Numbered from the stretch's first letter, positions 37,861 through 46,513 are shown. The stretch is 64,000 bases of DNA from Zobellia nedashkovskayae (GCF_015330125.1 NZ_JADDXR010000002.1:1922001-1986000); one strand, 5' to 3'. Numbers and translations: made by a program. Notes: generated from the letters alone by a model not told the origin.

Positions 37861-39043
37861 TGTTCTGATTTACGTGGTTATATATTTTTCCAGAATTGGA
37901 AAGTATTTTTATAAAACCTTTTGCATCATCAGCAGACCATCCTTTGTTCACTTCACCGTAGCTACCAAAAGCATCGGTCATTAAATCATGTTTAGACGAA
38001 ATTCCGTTTAATCTAAACTGAAAAGGGTAAAGACTTAGGAAAACATCACCAGAAACATTCTTTTGCGTGTCTGTTAAGAAGGCTTCAATATTTCTCATTA
38101 CAGCGTCTAGGTAGTTGCCTTCATGTAATAACATTCCATAGAAGTTACCTTGTTGTTCTTTTTGGAATTGTTGCCATTTGGTTAAGGTATGCTTTTCTAG
38201 TAAGTGGTGTGCTTTTATGATAATTAATGCAGCGGCAGCTTCAAAACCAACTCTACCTTTTGTACCAATAATGGTATCACCAACATGAATATCTCTACCA
38301 ATAGCATATTTAGAAGCCATAGTTTCTAACTTTTCTATATTGGCAACAGGAGTATCTTTAATACCATCAATAGCAACCAATTCACCTTTTTCAAAGGTTA
38401 GCTTTACATCCGTAGGCTCTTTTTCTTGTAATTGACTTGGGTATGCACTGTCTGGCAGTGCATTTTGAGAAGTCAGTGTTTCTTCACCACCAACAGATGT
38501 TCCCCAAAGACCTCTGTTTATAGAATATTTGGCTTTTTCCCAAGGATAATCTACACCATTCTCTTTTAAGTAAGCAATTTCTGTTTCTCTAGATAATTTG
38601 TTGTCTCTAATAGGAGTAATGATTTCAATCTCTGGAGCGATGATTTGAAAAATCATATCGAATCTCACTTGGTCGTTACCAGCTCCTGTACTACCATGAG
38701 CGATATAATCAGCACCAATTTTCTTGGCATAAGTGACTATCTCAATAGCTTGTACAATTCGTTCTGCACTAACAGATAGGGGATATGTATTGTTTTTTAG
38801 AACATTACCAAAGATGAGATATTTTACAACTTTATCGTAAAAAATCTGAACGGCATCAATAGAAGTGTACGAACTGGCACCCAATTGTATTGCTTTCTCT
38901 TTTATAGAAGCAATCTCTTCTTTGGAGAAACCGCCAGTATTTACGCTTACTGCATGTACATCAAAACCTTGTTCTTGTGATAGGTATTTAGCGCAGTAGG
39001 AAGTGTCTAATCCGCCGCTGTATGCTAAAACTAATTTTTTCAT
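37853..39043 (-). CDS. argG: Argininosuccinate synthase
   Basis: ATP-dependent condensation of citrulline and aspartate. 396 residues beginning LVLAYSGGLDTSYCAKYL (PP-loop) with the conserved AHGSTGAGNDQVRFD stretch. The N-terminal half is the canonical ATP-pyrophosphatase fold. Second gene of the operon, 53 bp behind the GNAT gene. Confidence 0.95.
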   Translation of the reverse strand: MKKLVLAYSGGLDTSYCAKYLSQEQGFDVHAVSVNTGGFSKEEIASIKEKAIQLGASSYTSIDAVQIFYDKVVKYLIFGNVLKNNTYPLSVSAERIVQAIEIVTYAKKIGADYIAHGSTGAGNDQVRFDMIFQIIAPEIEIITPIRDNKLSRETEIAYLKENGVDYPWEKAKYSINRGLWGTSVGGEETLTSQNALPDSAYPSQLQEKEPTDVKLTFEKGELVAIDGIKDTPVANIEKLETMASKYAIGRDIHVGDTIIGTKGRVGFEAAAALIIIKAHHLLEKHTLTKWQQFQKEQQGNFYGMLLHEGNYLDAVMRNIEAFLTDTQKNVSGDVFLSLYPFQFRLNGISSKHDLMTDAFGSYGEVNKGWSADDAKGFIKILSNSGKIYNHVNQNND

Positions 39044-39096
39044 TTTAAAAATTGTATTGTCTCGGCCATTATTAAATAATTCAATGACCTATTAGG

Positions 39097-39729
39097 TTAT
39101 TCGTTTGTTTTCTTTTTAAGAAAAAGAGACTCTTTAATACTTTTGAGTCTTTTGAAAGCTTTACTGTTGATATGTTCTTTTTCAACTTTTTCAACTTTTT
39201 TCTCCTTTGCATCTGAGTCGTAAAGCATACCTGTACAAAGGCACATTTTGCGTTCGGTACGCGTAAGAATATCAAAGTTTTTGCATGTCTGACAACCTTT
39301 CCAAAATTCTGGGTCATCAGTTAGTTCAGAAAATGTAACTGGTTTGTAACCAAGTTCATAATTCATTTTCATTACGGCCAAGCCAGTAGTAATACCAAAT
39401 ATTTTGGCATCAGGAAATTTCTCTCGCGAAAGCTCGAAGATTCTTTTTTTAATTTTTTTGGCCAATCCTTGATTTCTATAATCAGGGTGGACTATGAGGC
39501 CGGAATTCGCTACGAATTTCTCATGCCCCCAGACTTCTATATAACAGAAGCCGGCAAATTTGTCGCCATCTAAAGCAATAACAGCATTACCATTTTCCAA
39601 ACGTTTTAGAATATATTCTGGTGTACGTTTAGCTATGCCGGTACCTCTTACCTTAGCAGATTCCGTAATGGTATCACTAATGATTTGAGCGTATTTGAGA
39701 TGAGACTTGTTAGCAATAATTATATTCAT
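39097..39729 (-). CDS. GNAT-family N-acyltransferase, candidate first enzyme of arginine synthesis
   Basis: About 210 residues with a GNAT acetyl-CoA site: the beta4 strand GFCYIEVW, motif A NSGLIVHPDYRNQGLAKKIKKRIF and a downstream FGITTGLAVMKMN. A C-terminal Cys cluster, CxxC-x13-CxC (GCQTCKNFDILTRTERKMCLC), follows, then a Lys-rich tail. No argA, argJ or argA-argB fusion is visible, yet argB needs an N-acylglutamate, so this first gene of the operon is the natural candidate for glutamate N-acylation. The function is inferred. The ATG at 39729 is preferred to the TTG at 39735. Confidence 0.75.
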   Translation of the reverse strand: MNIIIANKSHLKYAQIISDTITESAKVRGTGIAKRTPEYILKRLENGNAVIALDGDKFAGFCYIEVWGHEKFVANSGLIVHPDYRNQGLAKKIKKRIFELSREKFPDAKIFGITTGLAVMKMNYELGYKPVTFSELTDDPEFWKGCQTCKNFDILTRTERKMCLCTGMLYDSDAKEKKVEKVEKEHINSKAFKRLKSIKESLFLKKKTNE

Positions 39730-39750
39730 TGCCAAAAGGGTTTAAATTGT

Positions 39751-39900
39751 AAAAAAAAATGAATTGTTGGTCGTTTAGCGGAAATGGACTCACCTATTCC
39801 CATGAAATATATACACCCTTACGGGCGACGGCGAGAAGCCGGGCGAACAGGAGCAAGATTGCTCAAAGTGTTAAATATGTGTCTTTGTCCTTTCATGGAA
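39751..39900 (-). promoter_or_regulatory. Structured leader (putative attenuator) of the arg/pro operon
   Basis: Reading the minus strand, CCATGAAA (39898-39891) can pair perfectly with TTTCATGG (39807-39800), closing a domain that covers the peptide start. Inside are hairpins GAGC/GCTC (39851-39864), CGGC/GCCG (39829-39841, over the Arg codons) and CCC/GGG (39816-39825, over the stop). A run of nine T follows at 39759-39751, preceded by a weak GAAT/ATTC plus GGT/ACC stem. The T-run fits a terminator but its stem is weak, so whether control is by termination or by translation is open. It is not a riboswitch class I recognise. Confidence 0.5.
39819..39896 (-). CDS. Putative arginine leader peptide (25 residues) of the arg/pro operon
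   Basis: Too short for ordinary gene finding. The frame from the ATG at 39896 to TAA at 39819 encodes a peptide ending LAPVRPASRRRP, with Arg at positions 5, 18, 22, 23 and 24 (codons AGA, CGC, CGC, CGT, CGC). Five Arg in 25 residues, three of them adjacent near the end and directly before arginine biosynthesis genes, is the layout of classical ribosome-mediated attenuators (trp, his, leu). An exact -7 box (39904-39911) would start transcription about 2 nt before the ATG, so translation could be leaderless. The stop codon lies inside a small hairpin. No prior description of this peptide was available to me. Confidence 0.6.
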   Translation of the reverse strand: MKGQRHIFNTLSNLAPVRPASRRRP

Positions 39901-39903
39901 AGC

Positions 39904-39911
39904 CAAATGTA
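39904..39911 (-). promoter_or_regulatory. -7 promoter box of the arg/pro operon
   Basis: Minus-strand TACATTTG matches TAnnTTTG exactly. It lies 48-bp-scale distance from the stop of the upstream GT-C gene and about 5 nt from the start of the leader stem. No exact TTG -33 element was found at the expected distance. Confidence 0.5.
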
Positions 39912-39943
39912 CAAGATTATGACGAAAGTATAAGGGTGTGTTG

Positions 39944-41305
39944 TTAATTTTTGCGAAAAATAACAAATTGCTCTTTTGAGTTAAAAATTTCGTAAATCAA
40001 AAACACATATACAGAAATATATTCAACGGTGATTAAGGTTAGATTTTCTTTAAAGTCGGCCTGCGAATACGCATAGTAGCTGAGAACCACAGTGGCTGAC
40101 CAAAGTACCGCATATTTGTATCTGGTAAATACACCTAATACCACCAAAAAGATGATATACCATGGATGTACGGTAGCAGACATAAAGTAGTACAGGGTAA
40201 GTACGGCCATCATTGAGGTAATTAATGTTGGTATTTTTTGATTGTCTCTTAGAAAAGTGAACAGCAGGACAAATAGAATTGTGACTATAGGTGTTATTTT
40301 TCCGTAGGTTTTTATAAGTTCCCAGGGCTTTCCGTCAAACTGGATAGCAATATATTTAATGGCGTTATATAATCCTGCATTAAACTCAAAGTTAGAAAAC
40401 CAGAGACCTACAGTTTCTGAATAGTTGGCAATAAATGCGGGAGAGTAGAACGGAGCGAACATCAGTAAACAACTAATGCCAATTATAACATAGAAGGTTA
40501 TACTTTTTTTGAGGCCTAGATGTTTCAGAAAAAGGGGTAAAAACAATAAAGGAACAAGTTTCACACAAATAGATAAGGCATAAGGAATGGCTGCTAATGT
40601 CCATTTTTTAACGGACAATAAATAGAGCGACCAAACGAAAAAGAAAAGCATGACACCTTCAAAATGTAGGTTTCCAGTAAGTTCTATGATAACCAAAGGG
40701 TTGAGAAAATACCAAAATATGAGATGCGGTGATTGGTTAAGATTTTTCAAAAGTTTTCTACCAAAGTACAAGATGCCTATATCTGCCAGGATAATCATGG
40801 TTCTCATAACGAGTACCGAGCCCATAAGGCTTTTTCCGCCTAAAAGCGCAGCTATGGCAAAAAGTAACTGATTTAAAGGAGGGTAGTTGCTAAAGTGTTT
40901 TGCACTAAGATTTCCCATACCATCATAAAGCGCGTGGGCATTAGGTATAACCAAATCGCTTTGAGCAATTAAATCATTCGGTACTTCTAAATAGGGGTTG
41001 ATGAAATTACCAACAAGGTGTCCATCCCAAATAAAACGATAATAATCCTGTGAGAGGTTTGGCTCTGTTATCAAGAAAATGAGCCTAAAAATAACCCCAA
41101 CAACCAAAAGAAACTTTAAATTCCATTTTTCAAATTGTATCAGTTTTAAGCACAGAAAAAAGGAAGCGGCAAAAAGGGTTAACAGCTTTATATAATCTGT
41201 TCGTTCTAACTGAAAAGCAAAGGTATAATAGAGAATAGCACCCAATAGGGCCATAAGTATGGGCACTTTGTGAAGCTTCCAGTATGTGGCAGGTGTATTG
41301 GGCAT
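39944..41305 (-). CDS. GT-C-type polyprenol-phosphate-sugar glycosyltransferase (mannosyltransferase-like)
   Basis: 453 residues with many hydrophobic helices. The periplasmic loop after the first helices reads EPNLSQDYYRFIWDGHLVGNFINPYLEVP, broken here as NLSQDYYRFIWDG and NPYLEVP, which is typical of GT-C mannosyltransferases using lipid-linked sugars. It ends the operon that also encodes a dolichyl-phosphate-mannose-synthase-like GT2, which could supply the donor. The acceptor is unknown. The stop is 48 bp from the arg leader peptide start, with no strong terminator between. Confidence 0.75.
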   Translation of the reverse strand: MPNTPATYWKLHKVPILMALLGAILYYTFAFQLERTDYIKLLTLFAASFFLCLKLIQFEKWNLKFLLVVGVIFRLIFLITEPNLSQDYYRFIWDGHLVGNFINPYLEVPNDLIAQSDLVIPNAHALYDGMGNLSAKHFSNYPPLNQLLFAIAALLGGKSLMGSVLVMRTMIILADIGILYFGRKLLKNLNQSPHLIFWYFLNPLVIIELTGNLHFEGVMLFFFVWSLYLLSVKKWTLAAIPYALSICVKLVPLLFLPLFLKHLGLKKSITFYVIIGISCLLMFAPFYSPAFIANYSETVGLWFSNFEFNAGLYNAIKYIAIQFDGKPWELIKTYGKITPIVTILFVLLFTFLRDNQKIPTLITSMMAVLTLYYFMSATVHPWYIIFLVVLGVFTRYKYAVLWSATVVLSYYAYSQADFKENLTLITVEYISVYVFLIYEIFNSKEQFVIFRKN

Positions 41306-41384
41306 TTAACGGTTTGTTCTTATTACCGAAAAAATAAGGAAATTAAATGACTTGATAGTGTTTATTGGATATGGCTGCGTTTTA

Positions 41385-42869
41385 TTAAGCACGAGCCGTA
41401 AGCGACTTGGTGAAAACAAATCCAAAACCTATAAAAAGCATAAAGTGAAAAGGGAAAAGTCCAAAATCATTTAGAGGAATGGCGCTATACATCCCAAATA
41501 GGAAATATATCATAAGAATAGCCTCTAAAATCATGTTGGGAGATAATTTCCTGGTAAGGTACTTATTGCCCTTCCAAGAGTCTGTAAGATTGTTTAAATT
41601 GAATTTAGGCGTACGCACAAACTCACTTCTTTTTCCCATATGACCTTCAAGAACAGCAATAGAATTGTGTAGTGAAAAACCTAATGCCACTGAAAAGAAC
41701 GTAAAGAACAGTTTAATATAGTCTATGAAATTATCAAAGCTACTACCTTGAATACTTTTATAGGTAAACCAATAGCAGACAAATAGAATTATAGTACTTA
41801 AAACAAAGAAACTTAGTAAAGTAAATACGATATCTAATTGCGGATATAAAGCCTTTATGTACATGGCCGGAATGCTTAATAGGGCAACCAAGAAAACACA
41901 TAAGAACATGGAACTGTTCAAAAGGTGCATTACACCATGAAATTTAGTTTTGAATGAAATGTTTTTAGCGGAAACAACGTTAACCACTGTTTTTCTAAAG
42001 TTTTCAGCACCACCTTTATTCCAACGGAATTGTTGCGAACGGGCCGCACTAATAACAACAGGAAGCTCTGCAGGTGTCTCAACATCTTCAAGATACTTGA
42101 ATTTCCAGTTCTTCAATTGTGCTCTATAACTAAGGTCTAGGTCTTCCGTAAGGGTGTCTCCTTCCCAGTTTCCGGCATCTATAATACATTCTTTACGCCA
42201 AATACCAGCGGTACCGTTAAAGTTGATAAAATGCCCTTTGGCATTTCTTCCCACTTGTTCAAGGGTAAAGTGAGCATCCAAAGCAAAAGCTTGAATACGT
42301 GTTAATGTAGAGTACTCGCGGTTAATATGACCCCATCGTGTCTGTACAACACCAATTTCTGGGTCTTTAAAATAAAGAACGGTCTTTTTTAACCAATCAC
42401 TAGAAGGTAAAAAATCAGCATCAAAAATAGCTATGAATTCACCTTTTGCTATCTCTAGACCTTCCTTTAAGGCACCTGCTTTAAATCCTTGGCGGTTTTC
42501 ACGGCATATGTGTTGAATGTCAAGACCGGTTTCTTGTAATGCTTTTACCCGTGCGGCAGTTTCATGTACCGTATCATCTGTAGAATCATCAAGTACCTGA
42601 ATCTCCAGTTTGCTCTTAGGGTATTCTATTTTTGCAATGTTTTCCAACAAGCGCTCCATAACATATTCTTCGTTATAGACAGGCAGTTGTATGGTAACGT
42701 AAGGTATCTCTTTTGGATCTAGAAGATTAAATTTTGGAGCAATTTGGTTACGCCTTTTATACCCTAGGTAATTAACCAAAAGGTTAAGTTGCGCTAGACT
42801 ATAAAAAAATATCAATAGTAGTGCTACACTATAGATTGCGATAATAATGTAAGCAATGATTAAACCCAT
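41385..42869 (-). CDS. GT2 processive-type glycosyltransferase, membrane-bound (cellulose-synthase/ceramide glucosyltransferase-like)
   Basis: 494 residues: one N-terminal membrane helix, a cytoplasmic GT-A domain and several C-terminal helices. GT2 motifs: QLPVYNEEYVMERLL, LDDSTDDT, IFDADFLPSSDWL (metal-binding DxD), TEDLDLSYRAQ (catalytic base) and QQFRWNKGG (the Q/RxxRW motif). The donor is probably UDP-glucose or similar; a lipid acceptor is as likely as a polysaccharide, since no BcsB/C partner is nearby. It lies 3 bp downstream of the DPM-like gene. Confidence 0.87.
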   Translation of the reverse strand: MGLIIAYIIIAIYSVALLLIFFYSLAQLNLLVNYLGYKRRNQIAPKFNLLDPKEIPYVTIQLPVYNEEYVMERLLENIAKIEYPKSKLEIQVLDDSTDDTVHETAARVKALQETGLDIQHICRENRQGFKAGALKEGLEIAKGEFIAIFDADFLPSSDWLKKTVLYFKDPEIGVVQTRWGHINREYSTLTRIQAFALDAHFTLEQVGRNAKGHFINFNGTAGIWRKECIIDAGNWEGDTLTEDLDLSYRAQLKNWKFKYLEDVETPAELPVVISAARSQQFRWNKGGAENFRKTVVNVVSAKNISFKTKFHGVMHLLNSSMFLCVFLVALLSIPAMYIKALYPQLDIVFTLLSFFVLSTIILFVCYWFTYKSIQGSSFDNFIDYIKLFFTFFSVALGFSLHNSIAVLEGHMGKRSEFVRTPKFNLNNLTDSWKGNKYLTRKLSPNMILEAILMIYFLFGMYSAIPLNDFGLFPFHFMLFIGFGFVFTKSLTARA

Positions 42870-42872
42870 ATA

Positions 42873-43568
42873 TTATTTTATGCTGTATTTAAAAATCCAA
42901 CCTAATATTTTGATGCCCGCAAATATACTACCTTTTACGGTACCGGATACTTTGGACACTCCAATTCTTTTTTTGTAACGTACTGGTACTTCGGTGTATG
43001 CCAACTTTTTCTTTAAAGCCTTCAATTGCATCTCTACCGTCCACCCATAAGTTTTGTCCTCCATGTTGAGTGCTAACAACTTACCATAGGATATAGCCCT
43101 AAACGGACCAAGATCGGTAAATGTTGCGCCAAACAACAATTTCATTAAAAAAGTAGCCAGCCAATTACCAAAAATTTGCTGTGGAGTCATACTGCCATCT
43201 TCTCTAAGTCGCTTTACACGGGCTCCAATTACAAAATCGACTTCTTTATTTTGTATTGGGGCAACAATCTTATCAAGTTCTTCCGGGTAATCGGAATAGT
43301 CTCCATCAATAAATACGACAATATCGGGTGCTTTGGATTGTTTAGCAATATGGTCCATTCCCATTAAACAGGCATACCCATAGCCCATTCTGCTTTCGGT
43401 CAATACAGTAGCTCCTGCCGCTGCGGCATTTTCAGCTGTTTTATCAGATGAATTATTATTGACGACTATAATTTCGGAGACCGATTTTGGTATTTCGCGG
43501 ATTACCGAAGCTATAGAATCTGCCTCATTGTATGCAGGAATTATGACTTTAATGTCTGGTTGTGGCAT
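42873..43568 (-). CDS. GT2 dolichyl-phosphate-mannose-synthase-like glycosyltransferase
   Basis: 231 residues: IKVIIPAYNEADSIASVI, VVNNNSSDKTAE and VVFIDGDYSDYPEEL (DxD), with a C-terminal KGSIFAGIKILGWIF hydrophobic stretch. It should transfer a sugar from a nucleotide to polyprenyl phosphate, as a donor for the GT-C protein in the same operon. The sugar identity is not visible. Between the GH78-like gene (9 bp) and the processive GT2 gene (3 bp). Confidence 0.85.
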   Translation of the reverse strand: MPQPDIKVIIPAYNEADSIASVIREIPKSVSEIIVVNNNSSDKTAENAAAAGATVLTESRMGYGYACLMGMDHIAKQSKAPDIVVFIDGDYSDYPEELDKIVAPIQNKEVDFVIGARVKRLREDGSMTPQQIFGNWLATFLMKLLFGATFTDLGPFRAISYGKLLALNMEDKTYGWTVEMQLKALKKKLAYTEVPVRYKKRIGVSKVSGTVKGSIFAGIKILGWIFKYSIK

Positions 43569-43577
43569 TGGTGAAAC

Positions 43578-45980
43578 TTATTTTAAAGTATACTTGTTTT
43601 TTCCTTGTTTTAAGGGGATATGTTTTCCGTTCCAAACCAGTTCGCCCTTCATTTCCTCAGGAACTGTTATTTCTGCCGAAAGCTTAGTTTTTGATTTTTT
43701 AAGGTTGAAAACAATATTTCCTTTAGTAGTAGGGAGTAATCCATCCATAGATTGAAGCTTACCAAAAACGGGAGCAATCCTTACTTCTTCAAAATTATTT
43801 TTAACCGATTCTATTCCTGCTAAATAATTAAAATAGAAATAGGCTGGGGAGGCACTCCATGGGTGCACTTCAGAGCGTGTTGGTTTCTTTTTACTTTCAA
43901 AACGCTCTAAGGTTGTGGTCATATGATCGGTAATCATAGATTCCCAAGGTTTCTGGGCCAAGTCAAAAAGTTCAGGTGCACCAACTTTTTCTATTGCTTG
44001 AAACAAATAGAAACGATAATAGTAGGTTGCTTGTAGCAAATCTTTATCATTCAAAATTTTTGTCAAAAGTGCTTTCTGTTGATTTTTATCAATAGCATCT
44101 GTAAGAATGGCCATGATATTGGTATGCTGGTCATAAATGGTTTTGTCCGGACGTTCCGCAAAGACTTGCCTGTTTGAGTCATAGCAAAGGTCAAATACAG
44201 ACTTTTTTATAGCATCTGCTCGGCTTTGGTATTTTTCAGCAGTAAGGCTATCGCCAATAACTTCAAATAATTTTGCCGCATTTTGTAACGCATGTACATA
44301 GTGCAGGCTTACTACTGCAGAATTCTTTCCGTTATTTTTTGTTGCTGTTCCTTTGCCGTCATTAGGTCCTGAATACCAATCTATGAAATATCTGTATTTG
44401 GTTTCATTCACCAAATTCAGTTCGTTCATGTTCTTTTCAAAACCTGCTAACGTGTGAACTATTCCATCTTTATAATGCTCTATAGAAGATTTGTCGTCAG
44501 TAAGGTTATAATAATCAGAAATCATATCTACCCAAACTAAAGAATACGTGGGGTAAATAAAGGTAGACCTGAGTGGATATGCTCCTAAGATATTGCCCTC
44601 TGCATCTCGCGATTGATGAAATTGTTCAATGGCATTTTTAGTATGGTCTAAATTGCCACTCATTGCCTGCCAGAGCAACGCATGAATTTTAGTGTCACCA
44701 ACATACTGCATAGTTTCATAATAGGCATCACTTAAGAAATAATCTTGCGTACAGATATCTACCGTTCTTTTACAGATGTCAAAAATGTTATTATACATTT
44801 CATTGTCAGAGGTGAAACTAGCAGAAGAAGCAATGTTTGTCCTTGAGCGATAATTGATAAAACTATCTAAAACCAATTCTTGTTCTTTTGTTTCTATTTC
44901 AAACTCAACAAAACGGAAGGTCCGCATCCAATTGGGAATGAATTTCTGAGCGTCTTTTCCGTTTGAAACAATACTATCATAGTAGCCTAAGAGCCTCTTA
45001 TTTTTGATGTTATCTCGATCTCCCTTTTCATCATTCTCATCGAACAAATTTTCGGCATACTTTATCTTGATGCTGGCATTTTTTCCTTTACTGAAAATAA
45101 GTTCAGGAAAACCATTGGTCACATATTTTTGGTCAATTAGAAAAGTTGCTATTTTATTACTTGGAATCTCAAGCTTTCCAGAGGCAGGAAAAGTGGGGAG
45201 CGTAGTTTCTGTACTTCTGACTACATTTCCAATAGCTTCCTTTTCCCAAGTGAGTAGAGGTAAGTTACGAGGTTCAAGTAAATAGGCCATTGAGCCACCC
45301 ATGCTGCTCGCGCCTTCAAAGAATATGGTTCTTGACCAAGTGGAATTATCAAAATCTAGTTGTTCCCAATCCCTAGGATATTTGTTCATGTCTATAAAGT
45401 CTGTAGGGTTGTTGGCATAAAAGCCACCTACTATAGATTTTGGTCCGCCTCCTCTCCAGTTCACATCTATGGCTTTATAGGAGTCGTCCAATAAGCATAA
45501 CCAAGTATCCCCCTTTCCTGTGGTAGTTAATATTTTTGCATTTTCTGTTACGCCGTTTACCATTACACTGGTAAAAATGGACTGAAGACCGTAGAAGCGT
45601 CGCTTTCCAAAGTTGATAACTTTTACAGCAATAACGTTCTTGCCATTTTGAAGATATTTTTTAAGGTTCAGGGTTTCGAACTTCCAATGCTTAATATCAC
45701 TTAATTGCGGGCCGTGAGTTACTATTTTTCCGTTTACATAAAGGAAATAGTGGTTGTCCGCAGATATGTTTATGATTAAATCTTGATTTACATCAGTAAC
45801 ATTAAAAGTGTTTCTGAATAAGATTACTCGGTCCTCACCTCCGCTTATATCGGGGTGGCTTACCCAGTTGGCGTTAATGTTCTGAGTGGTATACTTTACA
45901 TCAGGGTAATTAAGCTCAACTTGCGCCGATATGGAAATTGAAAAAAGAAGTAAAAAGATAAGCAAAGGGGAACGTGTCAT
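43578..45980 (-). CDS. GH78-like alpha-L-rhamnosidase family protein
   Basis: 800 residues with a signal peptide (about 1-19, SISAQ). The N-terminal beta-sandwich region (FRNTFNVTDVNQDLIINISADNHYFLYVNG in pieces; typical GH78 carbohydrate-binding module) is followed by a six-hairpin (alpha/alpha)6 domain (LSDAYYETMQYVGDTKIHALL, SGPNDGKGTATKNN) and the closing HPWSASPAYFYFNYLAGIESV that marks the family. The catalytic acid is not certain in this distant member, so the substrate may not be rhamnose. Overlaps the MORN gene stop by one base. Confidence 0.75.
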   Translation of the reverse strand: MTRSPLLIFLLLFSISISAQVELNYPDVKYTTQNINANWVSHPDISGGEDRVILFRNTFNVTDVNQDLIINISADNHYFLYVNGKIVTHGPQLSDIKHWKFETLNLKKYLQNGKNVIAVKVINFGKRRFYGLQSIFTSVMVNGVTENAKILTTTGKGDTWLCLLDDSYKAIDVNWRGGGPKSIVGGFYANNPTDFIDMNKYPRDWEQLDFDNSTWSRTIFFEGASSMGGSMAYLLEPRNLPLLTWEKEAIGNVVRSTETTLPTFPASGKLEIPSNKIATFLIDQKYVTNGFPELIFSKGKNASIKIKYAENLFDENDEKGDRDNIKNKRLLGYYDSIVSNGKDAQKFIPNWMRTFRFVEFEIETKEQELVLDSFINYRSRTNIASSASFTSDNEMYNNIFDICKRTVDICTQDYFLSDAYYETMQYVGDTKIHALLWQAMSGNLDHTKNAIEQFHQSRDAEGNILGAYPLRSTFIYPTYSLVWVDMISDYYNLTDDKSSIEHYKDGIVHTLAGFEKNMNELNLVNETKYRYFIDWYSGPNDGKGTATKNNGKNSAVVSLHYVHALQNAAKLFEVIGDSLTAEKYQSRADAIKKSVFDLCYDSNRQVFAERPDKTIYDQHTNIMAILTDAIDKNQQKALLTKILNDKDLLQATYYYRFYLFQAIEKVGAPELFDLAQKPWESMITDHMTTTLERFESKKKPTRSEVHPWSASPAYFYFNYLAGIESVKNNFEEVRIAPVFGKLQSMDGLLPTTKGNIVFNLKKSKTKLSAEITVPEEMKGELVWNGKHIPLKQGKNKYTLK

Positions 45981-46462
45981 TATTTAAGGTCTGATAAGTT
46001 GTTTTCGCGTCTAAAACTACTAAAACTAAACCATTCCTTAATTTTTTTGCCATTTTGATATTTCTCCGCAGATATCAATTCTTCGTTCACATACTTTAGG
46101 CAGTACCCATTTTTTTTGCCGTTACTCAATTGGCATTTGTGGCTTACTTTCCCCATAGAGTCATAGAACAACCACCAATTAGATTTCATGCCCTCCTTAT
46201 AATGGCCTTCTTGTAAGGGTTTGCCGTAGCTGTCGTAAAAATACCAATAAGACACACGTTGGTTATTTTTGTAATAACCTTTCTCTGCTACTTTTCCATT
46301 GGTGTGGTAGAATTTCCAAAAATTAGCCTTTGCACCATTTCTTAACCAACCTTCTTCTTTGATAATCCCGTTTTGATAATATTCTTTATGATATATAGAA
46401 TTCTCCTCGGGTTGTAATCCGGAAAGAACAAATAACACCATTAAAAATAGTTTCGAAAACAT
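45980..46462 (-). CDS. MORN-repeat (YwqK-like) exported protein
   Basis: 160 residues with a hydrophobic N-terminal segment (signal-like) and about five MORN-type repeats of about 23 residues (YYQNGIIKEEGWLRNG, FYHTNGKVAEKGYYKNN, FYDSYGKPLQEGHYKEG, FYDSMGKVSHKCQLSNG). The YwqK family is annotated as antitoxin-like, but without a neighbouring toxin this reads as a structural or surface repeat protein. It is the first gene of the glycan operon. Function unknown. Confidence 0.8.
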   Translation of the reverse strand: MFSKLFLMVLFVLSGLQPEENSIYHKEYYQNGIIKEEGWLRNGAKANFWKFYHTNGKVAEKGYYKNNQRVSYWYFYDSYGKPLQEGHYKEGMKSNWWLFYDSMGKVSHKCQLSNGKKNGYCLKYVNEELISAEKYQNGKKIKEWFSFSSFRRENNLSDLK

Positions 46463-46513
46463 TGTTGGAATTGTATAGTTAAATTGTCGGTTTTTGAAAG
46501 GAGAACTAACAAA

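Noticed and set aside
39797..39900. Known riboswitch class (SAM, TPP, cobalamin, glycine) in the arg leader
   Set aside because: None of the conserved core sequences of these classes is present; the Arg-rich frame explains the region better.
39759..39947. 62-codon plus-strand frame opposite the arg leader
   Set aside because: No promoter or family resemblance, and the minus strand carries the -7 box, the leader peptide and the operon.
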